From Achromobacter spanius (GTDB lineage: Bacteria; Pseudomonadota; Gammaproteobacteria; Burkholderiales; Burkholderiaceae_B), in NCBI RefSeq assembly GCF_003994415.1, contig NZ_CP034689.1:5208001-5272000 (forward strand): 64,000 bases of DNA. The letters are read 5' to 3'. The notes under the pieces were generated by a model that was not told the DNA's origin, searched no databases, and saw only the letters and a program-made list of their open reading frames with translations. Position 1 is the first letter of the stretch. Each line of letters begins with the position of its first letter. Positions 1 through 7,425 of this stretch are shown here, piece after piece. Both the position numbers and the translations under genes were made by a program.

Positions 1-371
1 TCAAGCGCCGCCCGCGTGCGCTGCTCCAGTTGCGGACGCTTTTCCGTGGCGCCGAATACGCGCTCCACCGCCAGGTAAACGTTCTGGAAACACGTCAGCC
101 AGGGCAGCAAGGAATGGTTCTGAAATACCACCGCACGATCCGGGCCGGGTCCGGTGATCTCGCGCTCGGCACATAGCAGCACGCCACGGGTCGGCCGGGT
201 CAAGCCGGCAATCAGATTCAACAAGGTCGATTTGCCGCAGCCGGAATGGCCGATCAAGGTAATGAATTCCCCCTGCTCGACTGTCAGGTCGATATCGCGC
301 AGCGCCACGAAGTCGCCCTTGCGGGTGTGGAAGGTCTGGCCCACGTTTTCGATGCGAACGAATTTCTTCAT
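1..371 (-). CDS. nrtD: Nitrate ABC transporter ATP-binding protein, partial (cut by window start)
   Basis: ATPase subunit that would energise nitrate import through the NrtB permease. Only the first 123 residues are present. Walker A GHSGCGKS is at residues 41-48 and the Q-loop glutamine at about 84, in the context VVFQNHSLLPW that is typical of the NrtD/SsuB/TauB group. The signature motif and Walker B lie off the window. The TCA at bases 1-3 is not in frame, so the gene continues. The start lies 4 bp downstream of the nrtB stop, indicating one operon nrtA-nrtB-nrtD. The nitrate assignment rests mainly on the neighbouring nrtA and nasT. Confidence 0.9.
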   Translation of the reverse strand, partial: MKKFVRIENVGQTFHTRKGDFVALRDIDLTVEQGEFITLIGHSGCGKSTLLNLIAGLTRPTRGVLLCAEREITGPGPDRAVVFQNHSLLPWLTCFQNVYLAVERVFGATEKRPQLEQRTRAAL

Positions 372-375
372 GGCG

Positions 376-1209
376 CTATTCCTCGGTGTAGGTGAAGCGG
401 CGGGCCAGGGCCACCAACAGGGTTTCCAACAGCAAGCCCACAATGCCGATTACAAAAATGGCGATGACGATGTGCTCTACCTTCAGGTTGTTCCATTCAT
501 CCCACAGCCAGAAGCCGATACCCGTGCCCCCGGTCAGCATTTCGGCCGCCACGATCACCAGCCAGGCGGTGCCGATGGACAGGCGCACGCCCGTCAGCAC
601 ATAGGGCAGCACGGCGGGCAGCAGCACTTTCGTGGTCAGCTTCCATTCGGACAGGTTCAGCACCCGCGCCACGTTCAGGTAGTCCTGCGGCACGCGCGAC
701 ACGCCCACCGCGGTGTTGATGATCATCGGCCAGATCGAACAGATGAAAATCGCCCAGATGGCGGCGGGGTTGGCGGCCTTGAACAGCAGCAAGCCCAAGG
801 GCAGCCAGGCCAGCGGCGACACCGGCCGCAACAGGCTCACGATGGGTGAAAACATGGCGTTGATGGCGGCGTAGCGCCCGATGGCGAAGCCCGCCGGAAT
901 GCCGATCACCGCCGCCAGGCCAAAGCCGATGGCCACGCGCTCCAACGAGGCCACAAGATTCCAGCCGATGCCCTTGTCGTTGGGGCCGTTGTCATAGAAC
1001 GGGTCGGAAAACAGCGTCACGGCGGCATGCCAGGTGACGCCCGGCGTGGGGATCTCTGGAATCTGCATCGCGATCACCTGCCACATCAGCACAAACAATG
1101 CGAAGCCGGCCACCGGTCCGGCCACGGTTTTCAGCGCGGATTCCAGTTTCTCGCGGCCAGCGGCAACCAGCGCTTCGCCGCGGCCCACAGTCGTTACGGT
1201 AGAAGTCAT
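376..1209 (-). CDS. nrtB: Nitrate ABC transporter permease NrtB
   Basis: Inner-membrane permease of 277 residues in the binding-protein-dependent transporter family (NrtB/SsuC/TauC type). A cytoplasmic N-terminus precedes a membrane segment at about residues 30-50, followed by a core of several helices. The EAA-type coupling region is at about 180-215 (LNLSEWKLTTKVLLPAVLPY). It lies 30 bp downstream of nrtA and 4 bp upstream of nrtD on the same strand. The length and the WLWDEWNN segment near the C-terminus fit NrtB better than the sulfonate permeases. Substrate is inferred from context. Confidence 0.93.
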   Translation of the reverse strand: MTSTVTTVGRGEALVAAGREKLESALKTVAGPVAGFALFVLMWQVIAMQIPEIPTPGVTWHAAVTLFSDPFYDNGPNDKGIGWNLVASLERVAIGFGLAAVIGIPAGFAIGRYAAINAMFSPIVSLLRPVSPLAWLPLGLLLFKAANPAAIWAIFICSIWPMIINTAVGVSRVPQDYLNVARVLNLSEWKLTTKVLLPAVLPYVLTGVRLSIGTAWLVIVAAEMLTGGTGIGFWLWDEWNNLKVEHIVIAIFVIGIVGLLLETLLVALARRFTYTEE

Positions 1210-1239
1210 AGCAAGCCCTCTTCTGTTGCGGTATTGCGG

Positions 1240-2541
1240 TCAGACCTTGACCTTGAATCCGTCGGCATAGGCCGCCGGGTTGCTGCCGTCCCACTTCACC
1301 CCGTCGATCAGCGTGGACGTGCGCGTTTCGCTGGTGGGCAAGGCCACGCCCGCGGCTTGCGCGGCCTGTTTGTAGAGGTCGATGCGGTTGATCTGCTTGG
1401 CCACCGCCAGATAGTCGGGATGCTCTTTCAAGAGGCCCCACCGTTTGTGCTGCGTCAGGAACCACATGCCGTCGCTCAGGTACGGAAAGTTGGCCGAGCC
1501 GTCGGCGTAGAAGCGCATGGCGTGCTCGTCCGTCCAGGTCTTGCCCAGGCCGTCCTGGTACTTGCCCAGCATGCGGTCCACGATGCCGCTGGCGTCCGTG
1601 TTCACGTAGGATTTGGCGGCGATGGTTTCCGCCGTCTTCTGACGGTTGGCGGGCGAGGCGTCGATCCACTTGCCGGCCTCGAGGATGGCGGCGGTGACGG
1701 CGCGCGCCGTGTTCGGATTACGCGACACGAAATCCGCGCTGGTGCCCAGCACCTTTTCAGGATGGTCCTGCCAGATGTCTTGCGAGGTCACGGCGGTAAA
1801 ACCGATCTTGTCCATGATGGTGCGCGCGCCCCAGGGCTCGCCCACGCAGAAGCCATCCATATTGCCCACGCGCATGTTCGCCACCATCTGGGGCGGCGGC
1901 ACGGTGATGACCTTGGCGTCTTTCATCGGGTTGATGCCATAGGCGGCCAGCCAGTAATACAGCCACATGGCGTGCGTGCCGGTCGGGAAGGTCTGCGCGA
2001 AGGTGTATTCGCGCTTGTCCGACGCCATCAGCTTGGCCAGCGATTCGCCGTCGCGCGCGCCCTTCTCCAGCACCTTGTTCGATAGCGAGATTGCCTGCCC
2101 GTTCTGATTCAGGCTCATCAGGACAGCCATGTCCTTCTTGGGCCCGCCGATGCCCAGGTGCACGCCGTACACCAGCCCATACAGCACGTGCGCCATATCG
2201 AGTTCGCCGTTAAGCAGCTTGTCGCGCACGGCCGCCCACGACGCTTCCTTGGACGGCGTGATGGTCACGCCGTATTTCTTGTCGATGCCCAGCACCGACG
2301 CCATCACCACCGAGGCGCAATCGGTCAGCGGAATAAAGCCGATCTTCACCTCGGTTTTTTCCGGCGCGTCCGTACCGGCGGCCCAGGCGCCGGCGCGCAC
2401 CAACGGGTCAACCAGCGACAGCAGGCCGGCGCCCGCCACCGCGCGCGCCGTGCCGCTCAACCACTTGCGGCGGCTGGCATTCGCGCCCGCGTCCGCATGG
2501 GGGGCAAGGTCGGATGAGGGGCTACGTTGTACTGGCGTCAT
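1240..2541 (-). CDS. nrtA: Nitrate-binding protein NrtA (periplasmic, Tat-exported)
   Basis: Substrate-binding component of the nitrate transporter, 433 residues. A twin-arginine signal (SRRKWLSGTARA, about residues 25-36) and hydrophobic stretch end near AWA, so a folded, soluble periplasmic protein is expected; no lipobox is seen. The mature part starts EVKIGFIPLTDCA and contains the FCVGEPWGARTI segment found in NrtA/NasF proteins. AGGAG lies 8 nt before the ATG at 2541. This is the first gene of the operon, and its 5' leader holds a sigma-54 promoter, ANTAR-type hairpins and a terminator, listed separately. Confidence 0.93.
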   Translation of the reverse strand: MTPVQRSPSSDLAPHADAGANASRRKWLSGTARAVAGAGLLSLVDPLVRAGAWAAGTDAPEKTEVKIGFIPLTDCASVVMASVLGIDKKYGVTITPSKEASWAAVRDKLLNGELDMAHVLYGLVYGVHLGIGGPKKDMAVLMSLNQNGQAISLSNKVLEKGARDGESLAKLMASDKREYTFAQTFPTGTHAMWLYYWLAAYGINPMKDAKVITVPPPQMVANMRVGNMDGFCVGEPWGARTIMDKIGFTAVTSQDIWQDHPEKVLGTSADFVSRNPNTARAVTAAILEAGKWIDASPANRQKTAETIAAKSYVNTDASGIVDRMLGKYQDGLGKTWTDEHAMRFYADGSANFPYLSDGMWFLTQHKRWGLLKEHPDYLAVAKQINRIDLYKQAAQAAGVALPTSETRTSTLIDGVKWDGSNPAAYADGFKVKV

Positions 2542-2555
2542 GCATGGCTCCTGGC

Positions 2556-2607
2556 AAAAAAAAACGTCCCGCGCGCCATGGAACCCAGTCCATTGGCGCA
2601 GCGGAAC
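2556..2607 (-). terminator. Intrinsic terminator in the nrtA leader (attenuator)
   Basis: Read on the minus strand, GTTCCGC (2607-2601) pairs with GCGGGAC (2573-2567). Inside this, GCGCCAATGGA pairs with TCCATGGCGC with one bulged A, making a hairpin of about 17 bp with a loop around CTGGGT. It is followed at once by nine Ts (2564-2556). It ends 14 bp before the nrtA start, so it would stop transcription before the gene. Its 5' arm uses the same GTTCC (2607-2603) that closes hexaloop hairpin P2, so the two folds exclude each other. Confidence 0.85.
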
Positions 2608-2618
2608 GTCGTTGTCCC
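2603..2618 (-). promoter_or_regulatory. ANTAR target hairpin P2 (hexaloop AACGAC)
   Basis: Minus-strand RNA GGGAC-AACGAC-GTTCC: a 5-bp stem with one G-U pair and a six-base loop. A at loop position 1 and G at position 4 are the bases known to be required for ANTAR-domain binding. The 3' arm is the first part of the terminator stem, so stabilising P2 by NasT should prevent termination. The fold is read by eye; the role follows the established NasR/NasT/EutV mechanism. Confidence 0.8.
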
Positions 2619-2645
2619 TTGCCGCGTAGTGCGGCGCGTTGCGTT

Positions 2646-2665
2646 GGCGACCGCCGTTGGTCGCC
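2646..2665 (-). promoter_or_regulatory. ANTAR target hairpin P1 (hexaloop AACGGC)
   Basis: Minus-strand RNA GGCGACC-AACGGC-GGTCGCC: a perfect 7-bp stem and six-base loop, again with A1 and G4. It would lie within the first few bases of a transcript starting near 2668. The linker to P2 is 27 nt and contains a small pentaloop hairpin (2621-2635, GCCGC/GCGGC). Two hexaloop hairpins in tandem, the second overlapping a terminator, is the known layout of ANTAR-controlled leaders. Confidence 0.8.
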
Positions 2666-2676
2666 CGATATCACTT

Positions 2677-2693
2677 AAGCAAACGCTGTGCCA
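2677..2693 (-). promoter_or_regulatory. Sigma-54 (RpoN) promoter of the nrt operon
   Basis: Minus-strand TGGCAC-AGCGT-TTGCTT. The invariant GG (-24) and GC (-12) are exactly 10 bp apart, and the match to the TGGCAC-N5-TTGC consensus is complete. The predicted transcription start is near 2668, right at hairpin P1. Nitrogen-limitation control through NtrC is expected for nitrate assimilation genes with this promoter type. Confidence 0.82.
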
Positions 2694-2826
2694 GATGCGC
2701 GGGAAACTACCGTGGCTCGCCGCTACGCTGCGCCAGCATTGGTGTTGCGAGGAATCATGGGTCAACGCCGGGTTGCCCTACGCGCGCACCGTAGAACCAA
2801 GTTGGTGCGCAATGCGATGCGGCGGC

Positions 2827-2841
2827 GCACCATCCCTGTGC
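2827..2841. promoter_or_regulatory. Possible NtrC enhancer site upstream of the nrt promoter
   Basis: GCAC-CATCCCT-GTGC has the GCAC-N7-GTGC arrangement of the NtrC consensus. It sits about 160 bp upstream of the predicted sigma-54 transcription start, a normal enhancer distance. Only one copy with this spacing was found; a wider inverted repeat (GCGCACC at 2784-2790, GGTGCGC at 2804-2810) lies nearby with the wrong spacing. Such short sites occur by chance in GC-rich DNA. Confidence 0.4.
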
Positions 2842-2936
2842 CGTCCGCGCCCTGCCGCTGTGCGCGGGAATCCTGCCGCGCGCGCAATCAGAGATGGCAT
2901 GGAACTTGCATGCTTGAGCAGCATCAGGGGGATCAC

Positions 2937-3518
2937 ATGCTGAAGGTCATGCTGCTGAACGATGGCGAGGGACGCGCGGCGTCGCTGCGGCAAACGCTTG
3001 CCGCGGCGGGCGTACACGTGGTCTCGGAAGTAGCACCCGGCAGTGACCTGGCTACCGCCATCGCCCAGGCGGCGCCGGACGTGGTGCTGATCGACAGCGA
3101 CGCCCCCGGGCGCGACACGCTGGAAAACGTCTGTGTGGCCAGCGCGCACAGTGATCGGCCAGTGGTGATGTTCACCGATGACGGCAACCGCGACACCATC
3201 CGCACCGCGTTGCGCGCGGGCGTGGCCGCTTATGTGGTGGGCGACGTGTCGGCGGCCCGCATCGAACCGCTGCTGACCGTGGCGATTGAACGCTTCGCCA
3301 TGGAAAAGTCGCGGCGCGAGGAACTGCGCGATGCGCAACTGCGGCTGGCCGAACGCCAGTGGGTGGAAAAGGCCAAGGGCATCCTGATGAAGACGCGCTC
3401 GATACCGGAAGAGGAAGCGCACCGGCTGCTGCGCGACCGCGCCATGCAAAGCCAGAAGCGGCTGGGCGAAGTGGCGCGCGAGGTCGTCGAAATGAGCCAA
3501 TGGCTGGGCAGCGCCTGA
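2937..3518 (+). CDS. nasT: NasT, ANTAR-domain RNA-binding response regulator
   Basis: 193-residue regulator with an N-terminal receiver-like domain (residues 1-120; candidate acidic residue within LIDSDAP, 51-57) and a C-terminal ANTAR three-helix RNA-binding domain (about 130-193, with VEKAKGILM and the RLLRDRAM helix). The usual TKP lysine loop is replaced by YVVGD, so phosphorylation may not be used. The start was chosen at 2937 because AGGGGG lies about 6 nt upstream; an ATG at 2910 is possible. It is divergent from nrtA, whose leader carries matching RNA hairpins, so its target is very probably that leader. No NasS sensor gene is visible here. Confidence 0.92.
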   Translation: MLKVMLLNDGEGRAASLRQTLAAAGVHVVSEVAPGSDLATAIAQAAPDVVLIDSDAPGRDTLENVCVASAHSDRPVVMFTDDGNRDTIRTALRAGVAAYVVGDVSAARIEPLLTVAIERFAMEKSRREELRDAQLRLAERQWVEKAKGILMKTRSIPEEEAHRLLRDRAMQSQKRLGEVAREVVEMSQWLGSA

Positions 3519-3627
3519 CCAAATAAGTTATGGATATAAGGATTCAAGAAATCAAAAGTTGTGGGGATGTAAACCCGTCCCTATCATCGGCAGATATTTT
3601 GCCGGGTACGCCCGAGGCGGGCACAAG

Positions 3628-5034
3628 ATGAAGCTTTTCCCGATTTTTGCTGACCTGAAGGGTCGGCGGGTGCTGGTGGTGGGCGGTGGCGCGGTGGCCG
3701 AGCGCAAGACGCTCGCGCTACTGGAAGCCATGGCCGACGTGGTGGTGGGCGCGCCGGCACTGACCCCGGCATTGACGGATTTGGTGGCCCAGGGCCGCAT
3801 CCGCCACCTGGCCGACCGATTCAACCCCGACTGGCTGGATGACGTGTGGCTGGTGGTGGCCGCCACCGATGACCGCACCGCCAATGCCGCGGTGTCCGAT
3901 GCCGCCAGCGCGCGACGCATTTTTGCCAATGTGGTGGACGACCCGGAACTGTCCTCGTTTCAGGTGCCGTCCATTGTTGACCGCTCGCCCGTCATCGTGG
4001 CGATCTCGTCGTCGGGCGTAGCGCCCGTGCTGGCGCGCCGCGTGCGCGAGCGCATCGAATCCCTGTTCGACCATACGCTGGGCCAACTGGCCGCGCTGGC
4101 CGCCACCTACCGCAAGCGCATCCGCGCCAGCCATCCCGATCTGGGCGCGCGCCGCCGCTTCTACGACTGGCTGCTGGACGGCCCCGTGGCGGGCCTGCTG
4201 CGCCAGCAGCAAGCCGCACAGGCTGAAGCCGCGCTGACCCAGGCCCTGGACTCGCCGCTGGCCCCAGCCGAAGGCAGCGTGGTGCTGGTGGGCGCGGGGC
4301 CGGGCGACCCCGGCTTGCTGACCCTGAAGGCATTGCGCGCCTTGAATGAGGCCGACGTCATCCTGTACGACCGCCTGGTCAGCGAAGACGTAATGTCACT
4401 GGCGCGCCGCGATGCCGACCGCATCGCCGTGGGCAAGCTGCCCGGCGAAAACCACCACGCGACCCAGGCGCGCATCCACGCGCTACTGGTGGAACACGCG
4501 CAGGCAGGCCGCCGGGTGGTGCGCTTGAAGGGGGGCGACGCGTTCATCTTTGGCCGGGGCGGTGAAGAACTGGAATACTTGCGGGCGCACAATGTGCGCT
4601 TCGAGGTGGTGCCGGGCATCACGGCCGCGCTGGCCTGTGCCGCCTACGCCGGCATTCCGCTAACGCACCGCGAGCACGCGCAATCGGTGCGGCTGATCAC
4701 GGCGCACTGCCGTGAAGACGAAGACAATCTGGACTGGCCGGCGCTGGCCCGTGAAAAGCAGACCCTGGCGTTCTATATGGGCGTGGGTCAGCTAGACCTG
4801 CTGACCCGCCGCCTGCTGGCTCATGGCCGTGCGGCCGACACGCCGTTCGCGCTGATCGAAAACGGCAGCCGGCCGGAACAGCGCGTGCTGTCGGGCACGC
4901 TGGAAGCGCTGCCGCGCCTGGCGGCGGAACACGCCATCCGTTCGCCCGCCCTGTTGATCGTGGGCGAAGTGGCGGGGCTGGCGCCGCGCTTGCAATGGTT
5001 TGGCCAGCACATCGAGGGCGCTGGCGGCGCGTAG
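3628..5034 (+). CDS. cysG: Siroheme synthase CysG (trifunctional)
   Basis: 468-residue fusion. The N-terminal precorrin-2 dehydrogenase/sirohydrochlorin ferrochelatase (about 1-205) has the NAD-binding VLVVGGGAVAERK motif at 15-27. The C-terminal uroporphyrinogen-III C-methyltransferase (about 215-460) has VGAGPGDPGLLTLKAL, RLKGGDAFIFGRGGEE and VPGITAA. It makes siroheme, the cofactor of assimilatory nitrite and sulfite reductases, which fits its place next to the nitrate genes. An in-frame upstream start exists at 3559, but homology begins at MKLFPIF, so ATG 3628 is used. Confidence 0.95.
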   Translation: MKLFPIFADLKGRRVLVVGGGAVAERKTLALLEAMADVVVGAPALTPALTDLVAQGRIRHLADRFNPDWLDDVWLVVAATDDRTANAAVSDAASARRIFANVVDDPELSSFQVPSIVDRSPVIVAISSSGVAPVLARRVRERIESLFDHTLGQLAALAATYRKRIRASHPDLGARRRFYDWLLDGPVAGLLRQQQAAQAEAALTQALDSPLAPAEGSVVLVGAGPGDPGLLTLKALRALNEADVILYDRLVSEDVMSLARRDADRIAVGKLPGENHHATQARIHALLVEHAQAGRRVVRLKGGDAFIFGRGGEELEYLRAHNVRFEVVPGITAALACAAYAGIPLTHREHAQSVRLITAHCREDEDNLDWPALAREKQTLAFYMGVGQLDLLTRRLLAHGRAADTPFALIENGSRPEQRVLSGTLEALPRLAAEHAIRSPALLIVGEVAGLAPRLQWFGQHIEGAGGA

Positions 5035-5056
5035 CCGCCTGCCCCCCGAGCTTGGC

Positions 5057-5695
5057 TTAAATCGCCTTCTGATTCGTGCCGAAAATGCGGTCGCCCGCAT
5101 CGCCCAGGCCGGGCATGATGTAGCCGTGTTCGTTCAGGCCGTCATCGATGGACGCTGTATAGATATGCACGTCGGGGTGCTTGGCCAGCACGGTATCGAT
5201 GCCCACGGGCGCGGCCACCAACACCAGCGCGCGGATTTCCTTGCAGCCGGCGCGCTTAAGCAGATCAATCGCGGCAACCATCGAGCCGCCGGTCGCCAGC
5301 ATGGGATCCACGATCAGCGCCAGGCGCTGGTCCAGTTCGCCGACCAGGCGTTCCAGATACGTGTGGGCTTCCAGCGTTTCTTCGTTGCGGGCCACGCCCA
5401 CCACGCTGACCTTGGCGCCGGGAATCAAGCTGAGCACCCCGTCCAGCATGCCGATGCCGGCGCGCAAGATGGGCACCACGGTGACTTTTTTGCCGGCGAT
5501 CTTCTCAACCTGGACCTCGCCACACCAGCCCTGGACAGTGGCGGGCTCCAGAGGCAGGTCCTTGGACGCTTCGTACGTCAGCAGCGCGCCCACTTCCTGC
5601 GACAACTCCCGAAAGCTCTTGGTGCTGAGGTCGGCGCGACGCATGATCCCGAGCTTGTGGCGGATCAGCGGATGGCGGATTTCGTGCACGGGCAT
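5057..5695 (-). CDS. upp: Uracil phosphoribosyltransferase
   Basis: 212 residues, the usual family length. It converts uracil and PRPP to UMP in pyrimidine salvage. The PRPP-binding loop DPMLATGGSM is at about residues 131-140, and the uracil-binding C-terminus GLGDAGDRIFGT is present. It is convergent with cysG (22 bp between stops) and lies about 100 bp downstream of dacB on the same strand, from which it is probably separated by a terminator. Confidence 0.96.
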   Translation of the reverse strand: MPVHEIRHPLIRHKLGIMRRADLSTKSFRELSQEVGALLTYEASKDLPLEPATVQGWCGEVQVEKIAGKKVTVVPILRAGIGMLDGVLSLIPGAKVSVVGVARNEETLEAHTYLERLVGELDQRLALIVDPMLATGGSMVAAIDLLKRAGCKEIRALVLVAAPVGIDTVLAKHPDVHIYTASIDDGLNEHGYIMPGLGDAGDRIFGTNQKAI

Positions 5696-5781
5696 GTGCG
5701 TAATTCTCCAGAATATTGAAATACAGGGGGTGTCGCCTCAGGCCATTTTCGAGCCATAGCTGAGGATCGTAATCGGTTTGG

Positions 5782-5822
5782 AAAAAAAAGCCCTACTGTT
5801 CTGCTAGCCAGGCGATAAGGGC
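5782..5822 (-). terminator. Putative terminator at the end of dacB
   Basis: On the minus strand GCCCT (5822-5818) can pair with AGGGC (5794-5790), with an inner CTG/CAG pairing, followed by eight Ts (5789-5782). The hairpin contains the dacB stop codon. The long irregular interior makes it weaker than a classic terminator; the T-tract is clear. Confidence 0.45.
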
Positions 5823-7283
5823 GTCGTCGAACGCGCGAACGGCACCCGCCTGCTCGTGGTTCACGATGCTGACCACCACGTAGCGCTTGCCGCTGGCGCC
5901 CAGCACGTAACCGGCGATGGCGCGCACGTCGCGCAGCGAGCCGGTCTTCAGGTGGGCCATGCCCTGGGTGCCGTCGCCCTTCAGTCGGCGGCGCACCGTG
6001 CCGTCCACCCCGGCGATGGCGAACGATGAAATGTATTCGGGCATGAGCGGCGAATTCCAGGCCACGGTCAGCATCGACGCCAGGCTGTCGGCCGACACCC
6101 GGGCGTCGCGCGACAGGCCCGCGCCGTTGTCGATGATCAGTTCGGGCATATCCAGCCCCTGCTTGACCAGCGCGCCCTTGGCCACGGCCTCGCTGCTGGT
6201 CACCGTGGCGGGCCGGCGGCCACGCTCGGCGCCCAGCGTCAGCAGCAGCGTGCGCGCCATGACGTTGTTGCTGCGCTTGTTGATCTGGCGGATCACTTCC
6301 GCCAGCGTCGGAGAATCATGCGAGGCCAGCACCACCGCGTCGGCCGGCACCATGCCGGATTTGACCTGCCCCTTGAACGTGCCGCCCAGCTCTTTCCAGA
6401 GCAGGCGGAAGATTTCGGTGGCGTACTCAGGCTGCGACAAAGCCAGGCGATACAGGCTGAATTCCCCGCACGAACCCGCCACCTTGCCGCCCAGGCGGAT
6501 CGTGACGCCCTGCTGGGTGATCAGCGGTTCGGTCGTGACTATCGGCGGGCCAGGGCAGCGGATGTCGCTCCATTCCACGCTGCCCTCAAGTTTCAGGCCG
6601 GGCAGGGGCGGATCGATCAGCGGCACCCATTTGTGCGCGGCGGGGTCCGGCGTGAACAGCAGGCGCTGCGCGCCAAAACCCACCATCAGCGCATCCGGGC
6701 TGGCGTTGTAGGCGCGGTCGGGCGCGCCGTCGAAGGCGCCGGGGTCGATCGCGACCTGGCCGAAGATGCTGCGGTCGATGATCAGGTCATTGATCTGCTT
6801 GACCCCACGCAGGCGCAATTCGCGCAACAGGGCCCACAGGTCTTGCATCAGGAATTGGGGGTCGCCGCCCGCCCGCAGGTACAGGGGGCCGGCCAACACG
6901 CCGCGGGCGTCGGGCCGAGCGCCCGGCGCGGTCATGAATTCGGTGCGCCATACGTAATTGGGGCCAAGCTCGGACAGCGCGGCCCAGGTCGTGACCAGCT
7001 TCATCACCGACGCCGGGTTGCGGGGTTCCTTGGCGTTCAGCGCCACCATGCGCGGCCCGCCCAGTTCCTGCACCACCAGCGACAGCGAACTGTCGGGCAA
7101 CTTGGTGGCCTTCCAGGCCCGGATGACGTCTGGCGGCAAACCCTGGACCTGCGCAAAGGCGGCGCCCGCCGACAAGGCCAGCAGCCCGCCGGCCAGCCAT
7201 TGCCTGAGTCCGCCCACCCGCTTCTTCGCTTGTCCCATCATGCGCTGTCCACCTTGTTGCCCGTCCTGCAAAACCGAGAGCAT
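5793..7283 (-). CDS. dacB: D-alanyl-D-alanine carboxypeptidase/endopeptidase (PBP4, peptidase family S13)
   Basis: Periplasmic peptidoglycan hydrolase that trims or cleaves peptide cross-links. 496 residues from the first ATG; the signal peptide (hydrophobic 29-42, cleavage near AFA) favours a start at M15 or M16. The serine active-site SVMK is at residues 92-95, SNN within KRSNNVM and KTG within LKTGSLRD, the three penicillin-binding motifs in the expected order, with the large insert typical of S13 between the first two. Confidence 0.93.
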   Translation of the reverse strand: MLSVLQDGQQGGQRMMGQAKKRVGGLRQWLAGGLLALSAGAAFAQVQGLPPDVIRAWKATKLPDSSLSLVVQELGGPRMVALNAKEPRNPASVMKLVTTWAALSELGPNYVWRTEFMTAPGARPDARGVLAGPLYLRAGGDPQFLMQDLWALLRELRLRGVKQINDLIIDRSIFGQVAIDPGAFDGAPDRAYNASPDALMVGFGAQRLLFTPDPAAHKWVPLIDPPLPGLKLEGSVEWSDIRCPGPPIVTTEPLITQQGVTIRLGGKVAGSCGEFSLYRLALSQPEYATEIFRLLWKELGGTFKGQVKSGMVPADAVVLASHDSPTLAEVIRQINKRSNNVMARTLLLTLGAERGRRPATVTSSEAVAKGALVKQGLDMPELIIDNGAGLSRDARVSADSLASMLTVAWNSPLMPEYISSFAIAGVDGTVRRRLKGDGTQGMAHLKTGSLRDVRAIAGYVLGASGKRYVVVSIVNHEQAGAVRAFDDALIAWLAEQ

Positions 7284-7425
7284 ACAAAACCTGGGACGGT
7301 TACGGGGCTCTCGTCTGCTCCGGCCCTGATAACCTTCGCCTTTACAATAGCCGGTTGCCCCGAGCCCGCCCGGTTGGCCCAGCCCACGTTTTCCGGGCCG
7401 CCCTCACTGACAGACAGATACCCGC

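Noticed and set aside
1..3. TCA as the nrtD stop codon
   Set aside because: Not in frame with the start at 371, and the protein would end before the ABC signature motif.
2621..2635. Third ANTAR hairpin in the nrtA leader
   Set aside because: The loop is five bases (ACTAC), so it does not meet the hexaloop A1/G4 rule.
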